A stretch of 13,082 nucleotides of DNA from contig CAYJLC010000055.1 in the NCBI GenBank assembly GCA_964370735.1, positions 1 through 13,082 on the forward strand. Reading direction: 5' to 3'. Source of the stretch: CAYJLC01 sp964370735 (GTDB taxonomy: Bacteria; Bacillota; Clostridia; Oscillospirales; Butyricicoccaceae). Shown in pieces: positions 1 through 8,246 of the stretch; the stretch's first letter is position 1; every line of letters begins with the position of its first letter. Under the pieces are notes generated by a model that saw only the letters and a program-made list of their open reading frames with translations, was not told the DNA's origin and did not search any database. The position numbers were made by a program, and so were the translations under genes.

Positions 1-1959
1 TATTCTTGATATTTCATCTATTGTTAAATTTTCATTTTGTAAAAGTTCTTTTGCATATTTGTGTTTTACATTTGCTATGTAATCTGAAATATTAATGCCT
101 AGTTGGTTTTTAAAATTTGAACTTAATACAGTTACAGATACATTAAAATGTTCGGCAACAGAACCCAGATACAAATCATCTTTAGTATAATTAATATCTA
201 TATACTCTTTTATAGGATAAATGCTATATTTAGTTTCATTTAGAGAATTAATTGTAACTTCTTTTGCTTTATTAATAATTGTTTCTAGCTCGTTCCAATG
301 AAGTGCTTTATCTTTTTTTTCATCTAAAATATGACAAAGGTTTTGAATATTCATTTCATTACAAGAATTTTTGTAAATATCTATACAATCTAAATAAATT
401 AATACAATAATATATATATTATTTTTCTGAAGTTTTGCTTTTTCCATTATTAAATCGGTGAATAATTCGATTTTTTCAATATCAGAATTTAAAATTGCTT
501 TTTCAAGCGACATAAGTTCCATTTTTGCACGGTCATCGACTAAAGTTTTTACATTTTTATTGAAAATATTAACATTGCTGTCGGTTTCTGCATTTAAAAG
601 CGAATAAGTTTCCATAAATGAGTTAGAAAGATGATAAGGATTAGAAACAAAAGAACCTACAAAAAACTTAACATCACTTTTATAGTCTTGTAATTTTAAA
701 AGCTCATTTTGACAATCTACACAAATAAAAACAAGATACGAATCCTCGTCTGCATAATCTAAAGTATAGCATTTAAAAAACTCGTTTAAATCTTTTTCTA
801 AAATCCCTAAATTTTTAACATTTTGCGCTAAAGCTACACAGAAATATTTTCCAGAAAAATCAATACCTAGTTTCAAAAGTTCAGTTTGAAACTGAGTTTG
901 GTTTGAAAATTTATCATAAATTAAAAATAAAAAGAATTTTTGTATATCTTTTTTTCGTGATATTTCAGAATTTTGCTCTATTATATCTAAAAAAGCATGT
1001 TTCGTTGCATCGATATCGCTAAGTTTATTTGGAATTTCAGATTTTGAATGTTCTTTTGCAAATTTATTTAAGTCTGCAATAGGCTTATATGAATTTATAG
1101 CCATGATATATGCAAAAACACCACCAACAATCATTAGGATAAATAATAAAATATAGCTTTTTTTTTGCATATGCTTGGATTCAGCAAACATTTCATCTAA
1201 CGATATCGATTGGGTTATATTGAAAAAATAACTGCTATCATCTACTAAATTTATACGATCTGCATCATCGGGCAAAAAATCAGTATTAAAAAGAATGTGA
1301 CCATCAGAAGTTGTGATTGTAGTATTTACCGTACTATCATTAAACATAGAAAAGATATTATTATCTAAATTAAAAATTAAAAATCTGCCTTTTCCATCGT
1401 CAAGTGGCACAATATATTGATTATCAAATGGTGAATTTGATGAAATTTTAATATTTTGTACGATATGACTTTTGCTTATCCAAATATTTTCATTGAGTTC
1501 GCCTAAAAAATCATTAAAATCCAATACTTCATCATTGTATAAATAAGTGTCTGCATATTTTAAATTTAATGTACCGTCACTTGTATATATATAATCAGGA
1601 TTATCTGTATTATAATACATGGCAGAAACTATATTTTTATTTGTTTCAATAACCGCACTTAGAGATGAGATAATATCAATATACGAAGCAGGTTGACTGT
1701 TTAAATATTCTGATGTAAAGGCAATGTTTGAGTTTATCTGATGTGAGATTCCTATTATTTCGGAAACCAAAGTATCTACCTCTAAAACATTTTCCGAAAA
1801 TCTTGCCTCATAATTTTCGATAATTTCTTCTTCTAAATTATGAAAAACAGAAACATAAATAAAGATCAAAAATATTATCATAGGAAGGACAAACATTGCA
1901 GTATATGAAATAATAAATTTAAAAAATAATTTTGATTTTATAGTGTTAATTTTAAGCAT
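1..1959 (-). CDS. Membrane-anchored AraC-family transcriptional regulator (3' end cut by window edge)
   Basis: The reading frame is open from an ATG at 1957-1959 to the left edge, giving 653 residues without a stop. A GAGGAG Shine-Dalgarno lies 6 nt upstream. One membrane helix spans about residues 15-38 (KFIISYTAMFVLPMIIF) and a second about 269-289 (YILLFILMIVGGVFAYIMA). Between them are about 230 residues predicted to be extracellular, and after them a cytoplasmic linker of about 280 residues. The C-terminus starts an AraC/HTH_18 domain: the first helix-turn-helix is near 598-622 (VAEHFNVSVTVLSSNFK), followed by YAKELLQNENLTIDEIS, the usual lead into the second helix-turn-helix. About 45 residues are missing beyond the edge. 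This layout matches the YesS/YtdP type of one-component membrane sensors that sit beside LplABC-type sugar importers. It is divergent from the importer operon, so it is probably its activator; the ligand is unknown. The family call is firm, the regulatory target is inference. Confidence 0.9.
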   Translation of the reverse strand, partial: MLKINTIKSKLFFKFIISYTAMFVLPMIIFLIFIYVSVFHNLEEEIIENYEARFSENVLEVDTLVSEIIGISHQINSNIAFTSEYLNSQPASYIDIISSLSAVIETNKNIVSAMYYNTDNPDYIYTSDGTLNLKYADTYLYNDEVLDFNDFLGELNENIWISKSHIVQNIKISSNSPFDNQYIVPLDDGKGRFLIFNLDNNIFSMFNDSTVNTTITTSDGHILFNTDFLPDDADRINLVDDSSYFFNITQSISLDEMFAESKHMQKKSYILLFILMIVGGVFAYIMAINSYKPIADLNKFAKEHSKSEIPNKLSDIDATKHAFLDIIEQNSEISRKKDIQKFFLFLIYDKFSNQTQFQTELLKLGIDFSGKYFCVALAQNVKNLGILEKDLNEFFKCYTLDYADEDSYLVFICVDCQNELLKLQDYKSDVKFFVGSFVSNPYHLSNSFMETYSLLNAETDSNVNIFNKNVKTLVDDRAKMELMSLEKAILNSDIEKIELFTDLIMEKAKLQKNNIYIIVLIYLDCIDIYKNSCNEMNIQNLCHILDEKKDKALHWNELETIINKAKEVTINSLNETKYSIYPIKEYIDINYTKDDLYLGSVAEHFNVSVTVLSSNFKNQLGINISDYIANVKHKYAKELLQNENLTIDEISRI

Positions 1960-1995
1960 TAAAATCTCCTCGCACATAATAGACTTGTATTATTA

Positions 1996-2024
1996 AGTAT
2001 AACAAATAAAATATGCAAAAACAA
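1996..2024 (-). promoter_or_regulatory. Candidate sigma-70-type promoter of the AraC-family regulator
   Basis: Read on the minus strand, TTGTTT (2019-2024) and TATACT (1996-2001) are separated by exactly 17 nt. They lie upstream of the regulator's Shine-Dalgarno at 1966-1970 and would give a leader of about 30 nt. The -10 box is close to consensus and the -35 box is weaker. This is a motif match only. Confidence 0.45.
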
Positions 2025-2061
2025 GTCAATCACACTAGATTTATTATTTTATAATTTTTTT

Positions 2062-2073
2062 GTTAATATTAAC
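2062..2073. promoter_or_regulatory. Perfect 12-bp palindrome in the divergent promoter region, possible operator
   Basis: GTTAATATTAAC is its own reverse complement. It lies 19 bp upstream of the candidate -35 box of the importer operon and between the two divergent promoters, where a regulator site would be expected. AraC-family proteins usually bind direct repeats, so a palindrome might instead serve another repressor, or be chance in such AT-rich DNA. The rest of 1960-2198 holds the two promoters and the two ribosome binding sites, and I see no gene in it. Confidence 0.3.
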
Positions 2074-2092
2074 TAAAATTATCACTGCTTTT

Positions 2093-2121
2093 TTGTCAAG
2101 GTCGTATATAATGTTTATAAA
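2093..2121 (+). promoter_or_regulatory. Candidate sigma-70-type promoter of the glycan uptake operon
   Basis: TTGTCA (2093-2098) and TATAAA (2116-2121) are separated by exactly 17 nt. Each differs from consensus at one position. Transcription would start near 2128 and give a leader of about 70 nt before the permease ATG at 2199. A perfect TATAAT also occurs at 2107-2112 but has no -35 box at a usual distance. The leader contains the strong Shine-Dalgarno AAAGGAG at 2185-2191. Confidence 0.55.
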
Positions 2122-2198
2122 AATAAAGAAGTGTCTATATATTTTATCCTAAAAATATCGTAAAATGAATATAACAGTTAATCGAAAGGAGAGTTTAT

Positions 2199-3170
2199 AT
2201 GTCAAACAAAACAAAACAAAAGCTTCGCAATAAAGAAGAAGCAAAGCTTTTAAAAAGAAACAAATTAGTAAAGTCGCTAAACCTTGCTAAGAAGAATTAT
2301 ATGTTATATTTATTTTTGCTACCAGCAATTATTTATATTGCAGTATTTAGTTATGCACCACTTTACGGCATTCAAATCGCATTTAAAAACTTTAATTCGT
2401 CAGCAGGTATTTGGGGAAGTCCGTGGGTAGGGTTTGATTGGTTTGAAACATTTTTCGCATCGCCACGTTTTTGGCAAATTTTATGGAATACAATTTCTTT
2501 AAGTATGTATATGCTTATTGCAAGCTTTCCAATTCCTATAATGCTTGCACTTGTGCTTAATAGTATTCGTAGAGAAGGCTTTAAACGTTTTGCACAAACT
2601 GCAACTTACTTACCACACTTTATCTCAACCGTTGTACTCGTTGGTATGTTATCTTCATTCTTATCACCAAGAAGTGGATTTGTAAACACTTTAATAGAGC
2701 CGTTTGTGGGAGAACCTATATACTTTTTAGGTTCAGAAGAGCTCTTTAGTGATGTTTATGTCTGGTCTGGTATTTGGCAGAATATGGGCTGGAGCTCAAT
2801 TATTTATCTTGCTGCACTTTCTGGTGTTGACCCTGGGTTACACGAAGCTGCAAAAATTGACGGCGCAAGCAGATTTAAAAGAATTTTCTATGTAGATTTA
2901 CCGACTATCATTCCTACTATGGTGATTTTACTTATTTTAAGCTGTGGCTCGCTATTAAACATCGGCTTTGAAAAGGTGTTCTTAATGCAAAACCCTATGA
3001 ATATAGGAAGCTCCGAAATTATTTCAACGTATACTTACAAATTAGGTCTGCTGCAACATCAATATAGCTATTCTACAGCAATCGGTTTGTTTAACAATGT
3101 AATTAACTTCATCATTCTAGTTTTTGTAAATAAATCAGCTAAAAAGCTTTCGGGCACAAGTTTATGGTAA
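2199..3170 (+). CDS. ABC transporter permease, LplB/YtcP-type sugar importer, first permease
   Basis: This 323-residue integral membrane protein is one half of the channel of a carbohydrate ABC importer. A basic cytoplasmic tail (residues 1-33) is followed by a first helix (about 34-55, YMLYLFLLPAIIYIAVF). The motif YAPLYGIQIAFKNF is typical of the LplB (COG4209) family of the binding-protein-dependent permeases (PF00528). Further helices lie near 95-120, 140-155, 190-210, 238-255 and 295-311. The cytoplasmic EAA loop, which docks the ATPase, is at about 216-238 (EAAKIDGASRFKRIFYVDLP). The start has an AAAGGAG site 7 nt upstream. It is the first gene of the operon and is followed after 12 nt by the second permease. 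No ATPase gene is present here, which is usual because such importers share a housekeeping MsmX-type ATPase. The family is clear; the transported sugar cannot be read from the sequence. Confidence 0.92.
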   Translation: MSNKTKQKLRNKEEAKLLKRNKLVKSLNLAKKNYMLYLFLLPAIIYIAVFSYAPLYGIQIAFKNFNSSAGIWGSPWVGFDWFETFFASPRFWQILWNTISLSMYMLIASFPIPIMLALVLNSIRREGFKRFAQTATYLPHFISTVVLVGMLSSFLSPRSGFVNTLIEPFVGEPIYFLGSEELFSDVYVWSGIWQNMGWSSIIYLAALSGVDPGLHEAAKIDGASRFKRIFYVDLPTIIPTMVILLILSCGSLLNIGFEKVFLMQNPMNIGSSEIISTYTYKLGLLQHQYSYSTAIGLFNNVINFIILVFVNKSAKKLSGTSLW

Positions 3171-3182
3171 GGATGTAATTTT

Positions 3183-4091
3183 ATGAATAAATCAAACCCA
3201 AACAAAATTAAAGATCCGATTTCGGATAAGATATATTATGCAATATGCTATACTGTTTTAGTAGCAATACTTATAATAGTGCTATACCCTGTATATTTCG
3301 TATTAGTTGCATCTTTTTCAGACCCGAATATTGTAAATAGTGGTAAACTATTACTATATCCTGAAGGTTTTACAATGTTAGGATACCAAAAAGTTTTCGA
3401 GGACTCTCGTATATGGACAGGTTATATTAACACTATAATTTATACGGTTGGTGGTACAATTTTTGGTCTTTTAGTATGTATACCAGCAGGTTACGCACTT
3501 TCAAGGTCTGATATGCCAGGTAAAAATATAATTATGGCACTTTTTGTATTTACTATGTATTTTAGTGGTGGTCTTATCCCGACTTATATGGTAATCCAAA
3601 ATTTAGGACTTTATGACACTAGACTTTTAATGTGTATTTTAGGTACAGTTAGTGTTTACAATGTAATTCTTATTCGCTCGTTCTTTGCATCAAGCATACC
3701 AAAAGAATTACAAGAGTCGGCAGATGTTGATGGTTGTTCAATCCAACGTTTCTTCATAAGTATTGTAATTCCACTTTCAAAACCGATTATTGCAGTAATT
3801 GCATTATATATCGCAGTTTCGCAATGGAATGCATTCTTTAACCCTAAAATCTATCTAATGAATAGAGATTTATATCCATTACAAATTATGCTAAACGAAA
3901 TGTTAGCACAAACTTCAGCGTCAGTTACCGATACAATAACAGACCCTGCAGCGTTAGAGCTTCTAACAAAAATGGCAGAAGTTATTAAATATGCAGCTAT
4001 CGTTGTAGCAACATTGCCAATTCTTTTAATATATCCTTTCATACAAAAATTCTTTGTAAAAGGTGTAATGATTGGTGCTGTTAAAGGCTAA
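3183..4091 (+). CDS. ABC transporter permease, YtcP/LplC-type sugar importer, second permease
   Basis: This 302-residue permease is the second half of the channel (COG0395, LplC/YtcP group). The first helix is about residues 19-45, followed by a short external region with SFSDPNIVNSGKLLLYP, a pattern typical of LplC-type proteins. The core helices begin near 82, and the EAA loop is at about 177-200 (ESADVDGCSIQRFFISIVIP). The last helix is near 268-288, and the protein ends in the usual short basic FVKGVMIGAVKG tail. The start overlaps nothing: AAGGA runs across the stop of the preceding gene, 9 nt before the ATG, so translation is likely coupled. The two permeases should form a heterodimer. 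After this gene comes an unusually long 124-nt gap before the binding-protein start. Confidence 0.92.
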   Translation: MNKSNPNKIKDPISDKIYYAICYTVLVAILIIVLYPVYFVLVASFSDPNIVNSGKLLLYPEGFTMLGYQKVFEDSRIWTGYINTIIYTVGGTIFGLLVCIPAGYALSRSDMPGKNIIMALFVFTMYFSGGLIPTYMVIQNLGLYDTRLLMCILGTVSVYNVILIRSFFASSIPKELQESADVDGCSIQRFFISIVIPLSKPIIAVIALYIAVSQWNAFFNPKIYLMNRDLYPLQIMLNEMLAQTSASVTDTITDPAALELLTKMAEVIKYAAIVVATLPILLIYPFIQKFFVKGVMIGAVKG

Positions 4092-4215
4092 TTCCCACTC
4101 AGTGTGGACACAATTTAAATAAAAGATTTGCTTTAAATGCACAAATTTCTAAATCCGTAAATCTTTACACAAATTAATGATTAAAAATAAATTAAAAAAC
4201 AAGGAGGACAAAAAA
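4092..4215 (+). other. Long gap before the binding-protein gene, with a weak AT-rich stem
   Basis: The gap separates the second permease from the lipoprotein start at 4216 and holds no gene. AAAGATTTGC (4122-4131) can pair with GTAAATCTTT (4157-4166) over 10 positions with one G-U pair, leaving a 25-nt loop. No T-run follows, so it is not an intrinsic terminator. I see no promoter with good -35 and -10 boxes. A strong AAGGAGG ribosome binding site lies at 4201-4207. The stem could be an mRNA processing or stability element that favours binding-protein expression, but at this base composition it may be chance. Confidence 0.3.
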
Positions 4216-5853
4216 ATGTCAAAAAAACGTTTAATTTCAGGTTTTCTTACTATATCTATGTTGCTAACTTTAGCAGCTTGCGGGGAAGTGGAAAAAGAAG
4301 AGGAATTAAAAGAAGTTACCGTTGGTGCTGATGGTAGAGAAATGCTAGGTGATGTTTATGTTTCTGGCTACCCTATCGTTGATGAGCCACAAACTATCGA
4401 AATTCTTTATTCAATGACAGGTCTTGACCTATCGTCAGATGCAAATGACAAAATATTCATCCATGATGCACTAGAAGCTACTAATGTAGGTGTAGATATC
4501 GAAGCCATTAACACAGGTTTTGATGAAAAATTAAGCTTAATGTTTGCTGGTGGTACAGCCTTCCCTGACGTTATTATAGGCGCTAGTGGATCTACTATTG
4601 TAAAAAATACAGGTCACCTAGTTGAACTTACAGAAGATATGTTAAGAACATATGCACCAAATATTACAGCTCAAATTGAGGCTAACGTTGAAGGTGGTCT
4701 TGATGCATTAAAACAAGCTGACGGTAAAATTTACTCATTACCGATAGGTGTTTACTCTGAAAAACAAAATGCTGTAACAGGTGTTCCTGTAATTCGTGCT
4801 GACTGGTTGGAAGCTGTTGGAATGGAAATGCCAACTACAACAGATGAATTATACGATGTTTTATATGCTTTTAAGCATGAAGACCCTAACGGAAATGGCG
4901 TAGCTGACGAAATTCCATTACTTTTCTGTAATGATTTCTGGGCTGCTAAGCATATGTCATTTGCAGGCCCATGGGGCATTGGTGGAAATCACCAAAATGC
5001 AGAACATAACTACTACCGTGTAGAAAATGGTGTTTTTAAGCCTATGATTAACACTGAAAACTACAGAAGCTACTTAGAATTTATGAATAAACTTATGGTA
5101 GATGAACTTGTAAATATTGATGGATTCTCTATGACAGGTGCTCAGTATCAATCGCTTACAGCAGAAGACAATTATGGCATGACAGGTGTTTGGGCAGAAC
5201 AACCAGATGAATGGTTACCTGTACCAGTGCTTACAGCAACAGGTTATGAGGGTCAAGCAGTTAAGCAAGGTCAAGAAGATGTTTTAACTGCACTTATGGA
5301 CGGTTTTGTAATTACTTCTGGTTGTGAGAGTCCAGAAATGGCTTTAAGATGGTGGGATTACTTACACTCTGACCCTAATATCAAACGTACTGTAAGAAAT
5401 GGGGAGGAAGGTCTTTTATGGACAGATGATGGTGATGGTACAGCAACTGTAAACATCCCAGAAATTCCAGATGGTTTTGATTCTCAAGCTCAATATAATC
5501 ACTCAATCGGTTGGAGAAACCACTGCCCTATAATGTTTGAAGGTGATGTTGCTGAACCTGATTTTGATGCAGAAGTATTAAGTAATGATGCAATTAGATA
5601 CCAGTATTTTGATATGTATGTTGATTACTTGCCGACAGAATTTTTACCAACTACACCAGTTCCAGAATCTGAACTTCTAAAAAGAGATTTAGTTCAACTT
5701 GAAATTGAAGCAGTAGTTGAAGCATATACAGCAAATGCTATAATCGGTGGTGTAACTGATGAAAACTGGGATGAGTACTTAAAAGACCTTGAAAATGCAG
5801 GTCTTGAGCAGTGGACTAATTGGTACCAAGACTATATCGACGGTGCATTTTAA
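4216..5853 (+). CDS. Lipoprotein solute-binding protein of the sugar ABC importer (LplA-like)
   Basis: This 545-residue lipoprotein captures the oligosaccharide outside the cell and delivers it to the two permeases. The ATG at 4216 was chosen over an in-frame ATG at 4177 because AAGGAGG lies 8 nt upstream of it and because it gives a textbook signal peptide. That peptide has a basic MSKKR start, a hydrophobic core and the lipobox LAAC with lipidated Cys22. An acidic linker rich in E and K follows. The mature part opens with GDVYVSGYPIVDEPQTI, a pattern I recognise from LplA-type binding proteins (family 1 solute-binding proteins, COG1653). The length fits that group, at about 500-560 residues. 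The many aromatic residues (for example WWDYLH and WTNWYQDY) fit a sugar-binding cleft. It is third in the operon, after both permeases, and a stem-loop follows its stop. The ligand is unknown. Confidence 0.92.
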   Translation: MSKKRLISGFLTISMLLTLAACGEVEKEEELKEVTVGADGREMLGDVYVSGYPIVDEPQTIEILYSMTGLDLSSDANDKIFIHDALEATNVGVDIEAINTGFDEKLSLMFAGGTAFPDVIIGASGSTIVKNTGHLVELTEDMLRTYAPNITAQIEANVEGGLDALKQADGKIYSLPIGVYSEKQNAVTGVPVIRADWLEAVGMEMPTTTDELYDVLYAFKHEDPNGNGVADEIPLLFCNDFWAAKHMSFAGPWGIGGNHQNAEHNYYRVENGVFKPMINTENYRSYLEFMNKLMVDELVNIDGFSMTGAQYQSLTAEDNYGMTGVWAEQPDEWLPVPVLTATGYEGQAVKQGQEDVLTALMDGFVITSGCESPEMALRWWDYLHSDPNIKRTVRNGEEGLLWTDDGDGTATVNIPEIPDGFDSQAQYNHSIGWRNHCPIMFEGDVAEPDFDAEVLSNDAIRYQYFDMYVDYLPTEFLPTTPVPESELLKRDLVQLEIEAVVEAYTANAIIGGVTDENWDEYLKDLENAGLEQWTNWYQDYIDGAF

Positions 5854-5871
5854 GCGTAAATTTTAAAACAA

Positions 5872-5900
5872 TAAGGAACGGATTTATAATCTGTTCCTTA
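5872..5900 (+). other. Stem-loop between binding-protein and GH2 genes, no T-run
   Basis: A 13-bp stem (5872-5884 with 5888-5900, one G-U pair) closes a 3-nt loop. It is built from TAAGGAACGGATT and its near-complement. The bases after it are AAGTTAATTT, not a T-run, so it does not look like an intrinsic terminator. A stem at this place behind the binding-protein gene of an importer operon often protects the upstream mRNA from 3' decay, so that binding protein is made in excess over the downstream enzymes. That role is inference. The GH2 ribosome binding site (AAGGAG, 5911-5916) follows 10 nt later. Confidence 0.6.
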
Positions 5901-5924
5901 AAGTTAATTTAAGGAGATTATAAA

Positions 5925-8243
5925 ATGATAACTTTATTTAACCATAACTGGAAATTTTCAAAAGAAAATGTGGAAAATGCTCACTTGTTAAATTTTGATG
6001 ATAGCTCATATAGAGTAGTGAGTGTGCCCCATGACTATGCTATCGAAGGTCCATTTTCACCTGAAAATGACAAACAAGTCGCAGAAGTTTTAGCAGATGG
6101 TGTTTCAAAAACTATGCACATTGGTAGAACAGGTGGTCTTCCAATTTGTGACCATGCTTGGTATCGTAAAAATTTTAAAATAGATGAAAATTCAAAAAAT
6201 GTATTTTTAGAATTTGATGGAATTATGAGCAATGCCACAATTTATGTAAATGGCGAAAAATGTCACGAACAAGTTTATGGATATACTTCGTTCTCAGTAG
6301 ACATTACTAAATTTGTAAAAAAAGAAAATACTTTAACAGTAGTATGCAGACCTGAACATACATCTTCAAGATATTATACAGGTGCAGGTATTTATAGAAA
6401 TGTGCGCTTAGTTGAAAAAAATGAAGTTTATTTGCCATATCATCCTGTTTTTGTGCGCCCAGCTGTGATAAACGGCAAAGCAGTTATAGATTTTGATATA
6501 GATGTTGTAAGCAAAGAACAGTATGACATTAAAATTTCAATACTAGATGCAGACGGAAAAGAAGTATCGGCAAAAAATATCACATCAAACAAATCGAAAG
6601 TGTCAGATGTAATTTCGTTTGAAGATTTCAATTTGTGGGAAGTTTTAGATGCATATTTATATACTTTTAATGTAAAACTTTTAAAAGACGGTATATGCAT
6701 GGATCAAAACACTACAAAATTTGGTATTAGAACAATAAAATATTCAGCAAATGAAGGGTTATTTATAAATAATAAATATACAAAGTTAAAGGGTGTTTGT
6801 ATGCATCACGATTTAGGTGCGTTAGGTGCTCGAGTAAACGTGTCGGCAATCAGACGTCAAATTGAAAAATTAATCGGGATTGGTGTAAATGCAATTCGTT
6901 TTACACACAACCCACCATCTCCAGAATATATTGACCTTTGCGACGAATATGGAATTTTAACAATAGACGAAGCTTTTGACGAATGGAAACTTCAAAAACT
7001 TGAAAATGGTTATGGAAAGTATTTTGATGATCACGCAGAAAATGATCTTGTTGCAATGTTAAAGCGTGACAGAAACCACCCTTCAATAATTATGTGGTCA
7101 ATTGGCAATGAAATTGTTGAGCAAAGAGTACCCTACGGATGGAAATATGCTAAGTTTTTAAGTGAAATTTGCAAAAGAGAGGACAAAACAAGACCTGTAA
7201 CTGCTGGGTTTGACATTCCAGAACAAGCCTTTGAATTAGGTTTATGCGAACAAATTGACATTGTAGGGTTAAACTATAAGCCACATCAATATACAAGATT
7301 TCACGAAATTTATAAAGATGCTGTGCTTTATGGAAGCGAAACTGCCTCGTGTGTAAGCTCAAGAGGACATTATTACTTGCCTAGAAAATTCCCATATGAC
7401 GCAATAGCTCGTGAAGATTTACAACTTTGCTCGTATGAATTAGAGTCGCCACCATGGGCAACTTATCCCGATAAAGAATTATTTGTGCAGAAAAATAATG
7501 ATTATTTACTTGGTGAATTTGTATGGACTGGCTTTGATTATTTAGGAGAGCCGACACCGTATAGGCAAGAATGGCCATCAAGAAGTTCATATTTTGGCAT
7601 TTTTGACCTTTGTGGACTTGAAAAAGACCGTGCAAATTTATATAAAGCAAATTGGTCAAATGAAAAGGTTTTACATATTTTCCCACATTGGAATTGGAAT
7701 GAGGGCGATATTGTAGACGTTCACTGCTATACAACTTTTGAAAAAGTTGAACTGTTTTTAAACGGAAAATCGCTTGGGATTTTAGAGAAAGACCACACAA
7801 ATGATATAGGTTCAAATAGATTAATTTGGAAAAATATCCCGTTTGAAAAAGGTGAAATAAAAGCAGTATCAATAGAAGACCCAACATTTACATCAATAAG
7901 AAAAACAGCATATGCACCATATAAAATTGTTTTAACATCGGAACATAATGAAGTTTTAGCAAATGATGACGATTTAGCTTTTGTTTTATGTGAAATTTAT
8001 GATGAAAATGGTGTTTTATGCCCTAAAGCTAATAATAAAATTGAATTTAGCGTTGAAGGTGGAGAATATGTAGCATCAGATGCTGGCGATGCTACTTCAC
8101 TTAGAACTTTTAGCGAGGGATATTGCGAAGTTTTTAATGGAAAATGTGTTATTATCTTAAAAACTAACACAAAAGGTTCGGTAAAATTAAAAGCGACATC
8201 AGACGGATTGCAGTCGGCTGATGTTGAAATTGAAGGTGTTTAA
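5925..8243 (+). CDS. Glycoside hydrolase family 2 enzyme, probably beta-galactosidase-like, cytoplasmic
   Basis: This 772-residue retaining beta-glycosidase should release a terminal beta-linked sugar from the imported oligosaccharide. Domain order: a jelly-roll sugar-binding domain (about 1-165, with the family pattern YYTGAGIYRNVRL at 150-162), an Ig-like domain (about 170-270), a TIM barrel (about 275-565), and two C-terminal Ig-like domains (about 580-665 and 666-772). In the barrel, RFTHNPPSPEYIDLCDEYG (325-343) is the usual GH2 pattern. WSIGNE gives the acid/base Glu396, and YGSETAS the probable nucleophile Glu472. PSRSSYFGIFD (551-561) is also typical. I see no NxKG motif of beta-glucuronidases near the barrel end, which favours a galactosidase-like enzyme, but specificity is not certain. 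There is no signal peptide, so it acts inside the cell. The start has AAGGAG 8 nt upstream. The sulfatase begins 3 nt after its stop. Confidence 0.92.
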   Translation: MITLFNHNWKFSKENVENAHLLNFDDSSYRVVSVPHDYAIEGPFSPENDKQVAEVLADGVSKTMHIGRTGGLPICDHAWYRKNFKIDENSKNVFLEFDGIMSNATIYVNGEKCHEQVYGYTSFSVDITKFVKKENTLTVVCRPEHTSSRYYTGAGIYRNVRLVEKNEVYLPYHPVFVRPAVINGKAVIDFDIDVVSKEQYDIKISILDADGKEVSAKNITSNKSKVSDVISFEDFNLWEVLDAYLYTFNVKLLKDGICMDQNTTKFGIRTIKYSANEGLFINNKYTKLKGVCMHHDLGALGARVNVSAIRRQIEKLIGIGVNAIRFTHNPPSPEYIDLCDEYGILTIDEAFDEWKLQKLENGYGKYFDDHAENDLVAMLKRDRNHPSIIMWSIGNEIVEQRVPYGWKYAKFLSEICKREDKTRPVTAGFDIPEQAFELGLCEQIDIVGLNYKPHQYTRFHEIYKDAVLYGSETASCVSSRGHYYLPRKFPYDAIAREDLQLCSYELESPPWATYPDKELFVQKNNDYLLGEFVWTGFDYLGEPTPYRQEWPSRSSYFGIFDLCGLEKDRANLYKANWSNEKVLHIFPHWNWNEGDIVDVHCYTTFEKVELFLNGKSLGILEKDHTNDIGSNRLIWKNIPFEKGEIKAVSIEDPTFTSIRKTAYAPYKIVLTSEHNEVLANDDDLAFVLCEIYDENGVLCPKANNKIEFSVEGGEYVASDAGDATSLRTFSEGYCEVFNGKCVIILKTNTKGSVKLKATSDGLQSADVEIEGV

Positions 8244-8246
8244 TTT

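Noticed and set aside
2107..2112. Perfect TATAAT as the -10 box of the importer operon
   Set aside because: No -35 box lies 16-18 nt upstream. The TTGTCA/TATAAA pair with 17-nt spacing is the better promoter.
4177..4215. Earlier in-frame ATG for the binding protein (13 extra residues)
   Set aside because: It has no ribosome binding site and would put a charged stretch ahead of a perfect lipoprotein signal. The AAGGAGG at 4201-4207 fits the ATG at 4216.
7381..7887. 168-codon open frame on the minus strand inside the GH2 gene
   Set aside because: It lies fully inside a gene with strong domain evidence, has no family resemblance, and is rich in Leu, Gln and His as expected from an antisense frame.
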